Shown here: in pieces, positions 45,601 through 57,600 of the stretch
Numbering within the stretch: position 1 is the stretch's first letter
Layout of the letters: every line of letters starts with the position of its first letter
NCBI GenBank assembly: GCA_018340805.1
Contig: JACMZG010001911.1
Coordinates: 31,575,000-31,638,999 of the forward strand
DNA from: Microvelia longipes
Lineage: Eukaryota; Arthropoda; Insecta; Hemiptera; Veliidae
Reading direction: 5' to 3'
Length of the DNA stretch: 64,000 nt
Notes under the pieces: generated by a model
The model's input: the letters and a program-made list of their open reading frames with translations, nothing else
What the model was told of the DNA's origin: nothing
The model's database searches: none
Position numbers and translations under genes: made by a program

Positions 45601-48600
45601 CACGAATTTTGGCAAAACTGTGAATTATTATGTGTTCAATGGACTAGTGTGTTCAAAATTTTAAATTATTCATGTAAGTTTAAAATATTTAAATTTTACG
45701 AATTATGTTTAAGAATTTAGTTTTAATTAATGTAAATTTGCTACAAATGTTTTGATCTTTGTTCCAATAATAGCAACAAAACTCACATATCTTCAACACA
45801 GATTTGACCTTGAAGATACCCTACTCTTCCTAAACTTTAATTGTTGACTGTTTGTGTTTCTAACTCTGTCTACTAGATAGCACCTCTAGTATTACTACTT
45901 AATTACAAATTTCTATACCATTTACATCATCCTTTTCAAACAGAACTGTGTTATCAAATTTTCTCTCATAAAAATGACTAAAAATAAAAGCAAAACAAAT
46001 AACAATTTAAATGCTGAAGCATGTTCTGTATCAATCAACCAAGAAGAATTCAGTAAGCAGGTTTTGGAAGCTTTTAGTAAGATGCTGGATATGAAGAAAT
46101 TGGCAACTTCTGCAGAATTAATTGCTCTAACTGATGTTATTAATAAACTGTCCCTAGAAAATCAGCAGCTACGAACAGAAGTAAATAAAGTAAAGTTTCA
46201 ATTAGAAATGCAGGGCAGGATGGTAGAAAAGTTGCAAAATGATCAACTAAATAAAAATCTGATGTTGTATGGTATGCCTTGCGAAGAAGATAATGTTGAG
46301 GATAAGTTGAAAGAAATATTTAATCAAACTTTAAAAATTGAAAACAATATTGTCATAGATAAAATTGATTTACCTAAAATTTCAGGACCAATCAAAAATA
46401 CTATACCTCCCATAAAAATTACTCTGAATAGTGAAGAAGATGTAGCTACAGTTTTGAAGAATTGTCATAAACTAAAAACCACTAAATATGCTATTCAAAG
46501 AGATCTTGTGGCCTCAACCAGGAAAAAACTTTCAAAAATTGTTAAAATTAGAAAAGAAATTAAAAAGAATGTACCAACAGTCAAAACATCTATTTCAAGG
46601 GACGAGCTTATAATAGAAGGACAGAAGCTTATATGGATAGATGGAAAAGGCCTTTATCATGTTGGCAAACATATGTTCACCGATGGTCTGAAACTTCTTC
46701 AAGAAATTACTAAACTGGATCTTAATTATGTTGTGCAAGAAATTATGATGACAGAGTAAAACAAACTATAATGCACTGTATTGCATGAAACAATATAAAA
46801 TATATGTGTATAAGTAAATAGGTTTATGTATGTATGTGTATCTTGTATGTATGTATATGTGTTTGTATATATCAGTATATAATGTGTATATGTATATGTA
46901 TGTACGTGTGTATATGTATATATGCGTGTATGTGTATGATAGATACACAAATGAAACAATAAAAATATTTTATAAACATTTAAGAAAATAAAATCAAATG
47001 ATCAAAAAATAAGTACCTTTATCATTTAAATAACTGTAATTAATAAGATAGTAAAAAAATATCAGTGAAATATTAACTGTATTAAAAAAGTAAAATTTAT
47101 GCAAAAATTAACTCATCATTTAAATTGTTAAACTAAGTACTAAATCAATAAATAGTGAATTTACAAAAATATAATAATCATTTATACAATAACAAAATAG
47201 AAAAAAAATGAATTGTAATATTCAAAATTAATAGATAAATTATACAATGAAAAAATATTATATAAAAAATATGTATAGTTTATTTGACATATAAACTATA
47301 TAACCACAGCTGAGGCTGATTTAGATCGTAAAATAATATGTATATGTTAAAAATCATAAAAGATGTATTTCTTTTGTATTGATCTAATAAATGGTTCATT
47401 CATTCATTCATGACAAACTTCGGCCAAGAGGCCAAATGTCTCTTGTTTTACTTTTCCTTGCCTACTACTGTAGGTATAAGGAAAAGTATTATGTTCACCC
47501 ATGAAATCCAAAACTAAGTTTCCATCATTATTACAATCATGTGGCCACAGTGCGGCCAACAGGCCAAAGGCTCTGGTTTTTACTTTAATGCTTATCTATT
47601 TTAAGGTGGCTGGTTTCAAATTATAATGTGAGTTTTTAAATCTCCCTCCACTCACTTCTGCTCTTTCCTTATTGTTGGCTGAAGAAATAATGGTATTTCA
47701 AAATGATTTAACAGGTAAAAGAACAAGTTGAATTTTTATGTGAAGTAAGTGGCGATGTCGGTGCTGTACTGTGGATGAAGGGGAAACTAGATGGTAACAC
47801 TGAGTTGCTGGAGAGGGCTATATCTGCCCAGCAGTCAATTGCTCAGTCTCATCCGTTTGGACCTGAACATCTTGCCTTGCTGGACTTGGATCTTATAAAT
47901 TCAGTTGCTCAATCTTATCCTATAACAGTAAGTTTTACTGATTTCTCTATTTCTTCCACTGAAGGAAGAAAACTATTAAAATGTAAATATCTTTGTTTAT
48001 AAGTATAATATAACAAATGTAAAACAACTTTCCTCTTCTCGTTTTCATTATGATTTTTTAAGAGCCCTACTTCAACCTTTCAGAAATAGAAGTTCATTTT
48101 AAGAATTACAATAAAAATATTTCTTCCCAAAATGTAAGGCTTAATAAGTTATGAATTTCAATTATAAAAGTGCTGTTTTAGGCATTTGATAGTTTGCTTT
48201 GAATAAGAAACATTTATCTTTAATTCTATAAGAAAATAAAGCTATAAGATAAAGCTTTGGTCACTTCACTCAACACTGTGGACATCATCAGGCTGATAAA
48301 ATTAAAATCTACATTAATAACTAAAATTAGCCTGAGGGTTGTGTGAAATGGTCATAGCTTTCACATGCATGGCCAGCATTCCAACATTTTCTGTTGGAAT
48401 TAAAGTCTTTCTTTTTAATTTATTCAATAAACTTAAAAGTGAAACTAAGGCTTATTGAGAAGGTTATAAACGAATAGTAAAAAGAAATATTTAATATTTG
48501 TAATATTTATAATATTTTTTAACTGTTTTATTTTAATTGATTTAATCATCAATGGTAACTAAAATCATAATAAACACCAAACAAAAAGCACAAAAGAAAG

Positions 48601-51600
48601 TTGAGGAGCAAACTTGATTATCCTTATTACATAACCTGTGTTTTATGCCTTATATTGTTATTCCCCCATACAACGTCCGTTGGGTCAATAAAGTTCTATA
48701 ATGCGCCATCCCCTTTATTCTAGATCATTGCATTTCTATGTATAATTATGATTTAAAATTTGTATAATAAATAAATAATATTAAACAGAAAAAAATAAGT
48801 TATTATGACTTGACCTAGTAATTTTACTTAGGACCTAGTGGTTTTAACAGATATCCTCGTACTGGACCTTGTCTGTAACCAATTTTAGTTTTGACAACAC
48901 TGCATTTAGAGGCATTATAGTGTACTACCTTACTGAACAGTTAGAATCAAAAAGTTACTTCTTCAACCTGTTTAAGAAGTAACAGGTGTCACTCCTGTTT
49001 TACCTTCTTTGCAAAGGAATATTTTGGTTTTTTACAAGTACAGCCGTTGAATGCCCCTTGTGACCTTTATTTTAATATTTAATAATTTTGGCTAAAGTTT
49101 GGTCAGTTCTTTGTTATTTAAATATTGTAAATTTTATTAGTTTTCAGTTTTCATTATTATTTTCACATTTCGCTTTATCTTTTCAAATAGTTTATTAATA
49201 TTCAGATTAATTTTCAGAAAGATGGTATGAAAAAACGATGTGCTGTATTTGGTATGATTGTAGAACTTTGTCCTGGTAATGCTCAGGCTGGTAAGTATCT
49301 ATTTAAAAACGCTTCCAAATCTTTATTTATTTTAAAATTTATTTGTATTTAGATGTTATATAGAAATTATTTTTTCATGTGTAAATTTTACAAAACCAAT
49401 ATAATAATGCTGTTGTATGAACTGTATTGTATTGTGCTGTTATATATGTATAGTGATAGTGTTTTCTTCATTTTCTATTCTTTCATATGCCATGATGATG
49501 ACTAAGTTCTTGGAAGTGTTTCTTATATTATAAATAGGTTACAATTAACTTTATAAAATAAACCATTTAGTCTAAAATTTATTTATTTATTTATTTACAT
49601 ACTTGAGGTTACTTTATTACTAATTTTCTCAATTGTCAAAAAAATATTTAAGTAATTAATTTCATGAGTGCTTTGGTTTCAGCTCTATCACTCTGCCAGA
49701 GTCAGATACATGTTGGAGACTTTGTATTAGCTGGTGAGACTATTAAAAATATTTTAGACAATATAGATCCCAATAATCCTCAAGCTCATTTACTCTCTGC
49801 TCAAATATATATCGAACAGGTTTGTTTTTGCTTTATATTATAATTTTATCAGAGATAGTAATGCCTGGAAAGGTTTGAATAACTAACCTTAATGCTAGAA
49901 AATCGTGTATGGTTTTACCTCAGAACTGGACACAGTTCTGATAGAGTTGAGTATTATGTTTTATTTTAAACTTTGCTGTAAATTAGGTGCAGATAAAGAA
50001 ACACATAAAAAGGCGAGTGAAGCAAGCCATGAATATTATGTTGTATTTAATTTTTCTTTTATATTTCAATTTTACTCTAGCATAGAGTAAGCTCTAAAAT
50101 TAGGTACTTACAAATTTGTATTTGCATTGTTTAATTTTCAAAGAGTCTAAATAAATGATATTTTTGTCAATAGAGAAACCCTTAAAATGCTTGCAAAGCA
50201 AGCACTTTGACACATTTTTTTAATTGTTAACTTTTTAGGTGTAGCTCTGCTATCCAGAAAATAATTTTTTATGACATCATTAACCTGCTATAATGACTCA
50301 GCAAAATTTGTAAAAAAAATTATACATGAACTCATGTAGCCATGTATAAGACTAATTAATGTATGTTCTAAATTCCATCTCATTATCAGCATTAGTTCAA
50401 TTTTTATTAAATGACTTGTATATGTTTTTAATTTTAAAAAATTGGCAAATAATCCAGAGTGTTGCAGTTACATTTAACATCTTGTATATTCTAAGGACGA
50501 GTGAAGCGAGTCTGAATTAGAGAGGGATAAGCGTAGTGAATACGATGTGATGACAAAAGTTCCGAGGTACCTCGTACCCGATTTTTTAGTACTTAATATT
50601 GTGCAAAATGAATAAAGTAGTTATTGTATAAAAAAGAAGAGCTAAGGTGAGCGTTAATGGAGTTCATCTTAATAAAAGAGAAAGAAGTCTCTCCACAAAA
50701 ATATATTCTTAATAGCAAAGCGCTTTCAACCTAACAAGAGGTTATCATCAGTGCTAGCCGTTGAATAAAGAAGAGAGTGATAGATGAGTCTTATAGATCA
50801 GATATCAAAGATAGACTCTATCTATCTTTGATATCTGACTCTCTTCTTTATCCAACGGCTAGCACTGATGATGACCTCTTGTTAGGTTGAAAGCGCTTTG
50901 CTATTAAGAATATATTTTTGTGGAGAGACTTCTTTCTCTTTTATTAGTTATTGTATCTTTGATTTTATTGCAATTTCATTTAAGTTTATAAATCTTCACA
51001 AGTCTATATTCTGGTCCACTTGTTAAATTTAAAAAAATGAAAAATAATAGTTAATTTGAAATGTTGACCATTTTCAAATATGTAAAAATAACTAGAAACT
51101 ACTATACATAATTGTATGAACAAAATATGTTTTGTTTTTATTGGTTTATTACAAGTTATTTGATGTTTTTAAAATCATAAAACTTGTATGAAATGATATA
51201 TCATTAGTTGCTTTGACGGAGATTTTGTGGTATAGACTCACCATGATGTTTAATAATAAAAAAAAACACTAGAATTAAAAACAATTCTAGATTGAGATAC
51301 TACTCTCAGTCTGTAAACTGCTCTGATGATAATGAAAAGTCAAAACCGGTCAGTTATAATGTTTTTATACTATTGTGGTTGACAATATATTAATTGTTTT
51401 AATTATAGTGTGTTTTTTATTAAATATCATGGTGAAATGATATATGTATTTGAAGTAAAAAAAAAATTTTTCATGTTCTTTTGGTCTATCAGGAAAACCA
51501 GAGGAGGTTCTACATAATGAATACATTCTGTAGTACCTCTTCTGGTTGTCATAATCCCTTATTACAAATACTAAGTGCACTTTCGCCCTGTTAAAAACTT

Positions 51601-54600
51601 AACACAGTGAAAGTGGTCAGTTAACTCTCAGATACTGAAATTGAGTTCTTTTTTCTATCATGGCCTTTTGGTATTGCCTCCTGATTTACTGAAGGCAGAT
51701 CAATATTTTTAAATTTATTTATGTTTTTAAGGGACTATATGACAAAGCAGAAGGAAGTCTGGAACTTGGTTTAAGTAATAATCTCAGAGTGCGAGAAATG
51801 CCTCAATATCATTTTCAGATGGCTCTGATTTATAAAAATAAAAACGATCATTTTAAAGCAATTGAAAGTTTTAAACATGCTCTTTTACTTAATAAAGGTA
51901 GGCTTTATTATCTTATTTTAATAATTTTAAAATTCCAAAGAAGTTTAATCCAAAAATGAAAGTCCACCACTCAGAACTCCAAGAACCACTCAGAACTCTG
52001 GTTCTGAGTGGCTCTTTCAGAAGCTCTATAATATGCCAGAATATATATTTTTTTATTTATTTACACAAAAATGGGTTTGAGCCCAATTTATGGTTAATTA
52101 AATATGTAAAAACATATTTTTTAAATAGTACAAAATATGTAAATTAAAAAAAAAACCAATTATAATTTTCCAATTTTCATAGATCTTGTAATCCAAAATC
52201 AAAAATTTGACTTCGGAAAATCAAAATTTTCCAAAAATCATAGATCTATTTCTTTTAATATTATCTATATACTTTCAATAGTTATTAACATGTAAATATG
52301 TATAGTTTAATTTGTAATTTTCTCAAATCGTGCGAATTTAATGTTTATATATTATATATTTTTATATGTTATAAACCATAACATATTTAAATATGTCATT
52401 GTTCATATGTTGTCATTGTTGTCATATGTTCATCATAAATGATAAACAATGATCCAATGCTGTTTGTTTTCTTATAATATAAAAATTTAACAGAACAAAA
52501 TGCTCACTATGTGGCATATTTTAAAACTATAATAAAAACAAAACAAGTATATATTTAAATTAAAATTTAAAGTGTTAGTTTTTTATTGATGGAACAGAAT
52601 GGAATTATTCTACCAAGCCTCATATTTCTTATATCATTGAAAATTATTGGCTCCCCTGTATTCTTAACCTGAATATCCCAAGTACCATGCCAGCCAGAGA
52701 TATGGTTGAGGTCTTGATGGACTCAACATTAAAAAAAATTAGTATAAAATATTTGTTTACTATCTTATTGTTAAATTCAGAAATTTATTGTTTATCAATA
52801 AATGACAAAAAAAATGTTCTGATTATTTTTATTTTTGACAGAGGGAGATAACAAACTTAGTCAAGATGAAGTTGGTATGATCTATTTTGAACTTGTTACC
52901 TTACTAAGTATGACTGGCAATGAAAGTGAGGCTGAAACAGTTCTCAATACCGGAGAAAATGAACTATTAGGTACCAACAGTGAGCCCCATCTGTATCTAG
53001 CCAGGGCTAAACTAACCTCTACTCCCCCTGCCAGGGCAATTGATATACTTACTAAAATACCTAAAAATAGTCCTTTTTACATTCAGGTAAGTTTTAGATA
53101 GTATTATTACTTTTCCTCATTTATACCATAGATATATAGGAAAAGTATTATGTTTGAAAACAAATCTGAATCCAGGATGTCACCTGAATGATCTATTTCA
53201 GGGGTTTTTAAGGCCTCCTGAGTGGTTTTCACAAAGTTTTCTGTCTGTATGTATGTGTGTGTATCTGTTATCATCATAGCTCCTTGTGTATTTATGCTAA
53301 AGAGTTGAAACTTTGCAAAGATCATTCTATATTCGGAAAATAATTTTTATATGGTCTCTTTAACCCTCAATAATGACTCAGCAAAATTTTTAAATAATCA
53401 TAAAAATGTTGAAATTTGACACGCATAAAGCCATATATAAGATTAACCTATGTGCCATGTTTCATCTCGTTTATCAGCATTACAATCTATCGTTTAGTTT
53501 AAAAATCTTGACAAGTCAGTTTAGACACCACTGATTCTTAAGAAAAAAATTCTTGTAAGAAGGAAGCGGGAAAAAACCATGTAAACTAATCAGGTTATTT
53601 TACCTGTATTTTCTTGGCGATGTTTTTTTTACATTTCTTTTGTGTAGTTTTATTTTAAAATTTAATTTTTAAGATTAATTTGAAAGAAGTTTTCAAAACT
53701 ATGTAATCAAAAGAAGAACCCCACAAGCAAAGTGAACGATTGCCGGGAAGAAGGTTTTTTCCCTACAGCGTTATGTTGGTAGGGATTTTTTTTCTCTTTT
53801 TAAGTGAGGGGTTGGCAGTGGCTTCTCTGATTGGTCAATCCCCAAAATACTTATGACCTTGGGGATTTTTAAATTAAACAATAGACTGTAGTTCAATGTT
53901 CATCAGATTGAACAGTTTACAAAAGTTTACTAATAATTGTATTTTATCAAATTAAATTTGTAAGTTTTATTTTTGTCAACTCTGAAGAAGGGTAAACTGC
54001 CATACAGATCATTAGCAGAAGGTAGATTATTTCTTAGGTATGATTGTTTTCTTTCTGTAATTTCTTCTAGACACTTGTTTTACACTTCAAGTATGACGGT
54101 TATTCATACCGTCATACTTTACATGAAAATCTTCTCATTGAAAATTTTGCATTTAATGATCACTGATAATAATAATCCGTTAATAAACATGCAAAATGGT
54201 TAAACTAGGTTGTTGACACTTTCCTTGTCTGTATTGTTATCTTTAATAGTCCAGGACCCTGAATTGAAAAAACATGACTAATTTTGTACTGTTTTAAACT
54301 ATATTTTTTTTGAAAAATTATATACCTGAAAAAATTATGAAAAAAAAACATAGTCTGCCTATCCAAATTAGGGGCCTACATATGATTGATTGCACATGCT
54401 TATTAGAAAATCGGACAAACTTTAGATTTCTTGAAATAAATGGTTTCCAGCTGACTGTGTGCAAAACTTGATGAAAACATTTTTAGAAGCTGATAAAATT
54501 TCCAATTAATTGAGTGTTCATTCGTCAAAATTTTATAACTACCACCAAAGTTATGGCATTAGGAAAAACAACAAAAACATTGTTTATTTTTTCAATTTTT

Positions 54601-57600
54601 AATAAATAGAATAAAATGGCTTATAGTTCTAAATCTACAATAAAAACAGCTTATCAATCAATGGTATATTTTTTTAAAAAAATGGTGTAAAGCTATACAA
54701 ACTGAGGACGTTTTTTCAGGTCCAGCTCCTGGATTATTATTCTTGACCTTGAAAATTGGTGAGTCCCAAACACAACTATAAAATTGGATGGCATCCCTCA
54801 ATTTTTTTATCACAAATTTTTAATTATTTTTTTTTTTGTATATTAATAGGCTCAAAAGATGAAAGCTGACATTTATTTAAATCAATTAAATGATGCTGAA
54901 GCTTATACAGAATGTTTTAAAATATTAGTGGATAATGATCCAAGCCCAGAGAACTTGATATTACTTGGAGATGCATATGTTGCCGTTCAGGTTAGAATGA
55001 TTTATATTGTTTAAAAAGCTGATACTTAGGCCCGTATTCAAAACCATTTTAAAAAAATCTCTCCTAGGTTGTTCCTAGCCTTCTCCTAGATTGTTCCTAG
55101 CTTTCTCCTAGGCCTAGCGGTATTCAGAATCAGTTTTTGAAATCTCTCCTAGGTTGTTCCTAGCTTCTTCCTAGCTTCTTCCTAGCCTTCTCCTAGCTTT
55201 TAAAAAATCAACCCTAGGAATGATTTTTACGTAAATTTATTCGTGCTAAAACGTTAATATAACAAAAATAGAATAAAAACTTACTTTAGAGTTAATTATA
55301 ACTTAATTTTATTATTTATCTTTACAATAATTTGAACCTCAATTTTACGTAAACAGACATTTTTTGACAACTAGCGCTACCTAGTAGAAAACTGTAAAAC
55401 TAATAATATTGAGATATTCTACAAAAATAAACAAATAATGTGTAAACAAACCTGGCACAGAATAAACTCCCTTAAAATACGTAAATTTGTAATGACAACA
55501 AACTTATTTATAGTTGCCGATTATTTTAAAGTATATCTAATGTGAATGTGCGTGACCTTGACCCAGTGAAGGTTTGAAACTAGAGAATGATTTGCATTTT
55601 ATTTTCACTTATGAAGAAATCATTATATGTCATTAATGTACTATTTAAATGTTTTTACAATAACATAGTTAGTGATAATAAAAACAGGTTAAACTTTCGT
55701 AGAGTGTATGGGTGCCACATTTTTGAATTGTAAGTTTATAGGAGAAATTATTATACTTGACATAAATAAATCATCATATTATAGGGTTGTATAAACCCTA
55801 CAGTTGGTACTTCCATTTTTCACACTGATCTATAAAGTCATATCACGTAAAGTCAAATTAGTTTACGTAGCAATTAGTTCGTTTTAGGCGTTTTAAAAGC
55901 GGTTGATATTGTGAACAGTTTAAAAACTACACAAAACAAACATAATGTATAATATACTTTTCAGTCTTGTTTACTTCTATAAGTTAGCCAATTTGCCCGT
56001 AATTATTTAGTTTAGTTTAGACTTTTCCAGTAATTATTATATATTCAATAAAATATACTCAGCACTAGTATTATTTTATTTATTTTCTATAAGGTTTCAT
56101 CAAGTTTATGATACTTTCCATTTATAATATTTGATAGCATTTATTGCAATCAAGAAGGCGGTCGCTCAAAACGGGGATTTTCAAAACAGTTTACAGCTCT
56201 ACTTCATTCTAGATGGGAATATACAACACTACCACGTTAAGGCAGAGTTTTGAATCCCACATTTTAATGGGGAGATACATCAATAAGTATAATGTTTACT
56301 CTACCAACATAATGTAAACAATGCTTACTATCCCCGTTATGATTGTTACTTAGCTGATCTTTCTAATCAAATCAGCATTAAACATCTCTGAGTTCATACG
56401 TTGTGAACGTAGAGATCACGATTTTCTTTACAGGCCCGTCTACAATCTTAAGTTAAGTTAGGAAGAATTGAAGAAGTGAAGAATTTTTCAAAATCTCTTT
56501 TTCTTCTTAAATAATTCTTTTTCCCGCTCTTTTGACTTAAGAAAACCATTAAAATGGTTTTTTTATAAGTTACTTAAAGAAGAATGTACTACGTTATCTG
56601 TTTTTGAATGATTACAATATTTTGTAAACGATGTGATGTGATTGTTTTGATTGTTGTTGTTTGAATATGTGATTATTTGAATATGTGATTGTTTTGTTGT
56701 TTGAATATTTTTTTATACCTATAATATATATTTTTCTTTTTATTTTTGAATTATATAGTTTTTGAAATGAATGAGGTTCCTACGTCTGTAGACATACTAG
56801 AGATAAGGAAAATAACGCTCCAACAATTACCTCATCCATTTTGATTTTATTTATTAATTAAAATAAATAAAACACGGTCGATTTTAGAAGTAAATTAAAA
56901 AAATATTTGCAAAAAGTCTTTAAAAAATGGAAGGAAAGGTCATTGAAAAAGCAATGGTTATTTAAAATTGTTATTGAGCTCTGCTCGTTGTTACCATAAA
57001 TAAATAAATAAAATGTGTGTTGACGGTAGAAAGAAAAGTAGTTATTAGTAGTTTATGTTATTTAAATTGTATAAAAATTGTTATTGAGCTCTGCTCGTTG
57101 TTACCATAAATAAATAAAATGTGTGTTGACGGTAGAAAGAAAAGTAGTTTATTAGTAGTTTATGTTTATTTAAATTGTATAAAAATTGTTATTGAGCTCT
57201 GCTCGTTGTTACAATAAGTAAATAAATAAAATGTGTGTAGACGGTAGGAAGAAAAGTAGTCTAAATACAGCTATATGTGTAATTGTAACTTTAAAACTTG
57301 ACTTAACAACTCAGAGGTTGTAGACGTGTTTACGGATCTCTTAAGTCTAAAGAGCGGGAATTTCAAAATAGTTTGTTCTAAGTGAAAAATTCTTCACTTC
57401 TTCGATTCTTCCTGAGGAATTCTTCACTTCTTCGATTCTTCCTAACTTAACTTAAGGTTGTAGACGGGCCTTACGTCGTGAACTGTGTGTATTTTTTATA
57501 GTATTCATAAGCCTAGTGCTTAGGGAAAAACATTTTTTATAGCTTAACAAAAAATTAAAAAATGTAAATGGAATGTAAAAAATTTGCTTCGGGTATATAA

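Larger units (their letters stand above)
45458..47469 (+). mobile_element. Non-autonomous LINE carrying only an ORF1, with perfect 59-bp flanking duplication
   Basis: Positions 45,458-45,516 and 47,411-47,469 are an identical 59-bp sequence beginning TGACAAACTTCGGCC. Between them, 45,517-47,410 starts with about 460 bases of leader, carries one ORF (45,974-46,759), a TATG-type microsatellite and an AT-rich 3' region, and ends in GGTTCATTCATTCATTCA, a tetranucleotide tail typical of LINEs. No reverse transcriptase is encoded. The pre-insertion sequence was itself part of a dispersed repeat (GTAGGTATAAGGAAAAGTAT continues after the second copy). It lies in TTC21B intron 5, sense orientation. 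Perfect duplications and an intact ORF imply a young insertion. Confidence 0.8.

Noticed and set aside
46726..46959. Thr-Tyr-rich minus-strand frames
   Set aside because: Produced by the TATG microsatellite in the LINE 3' region.
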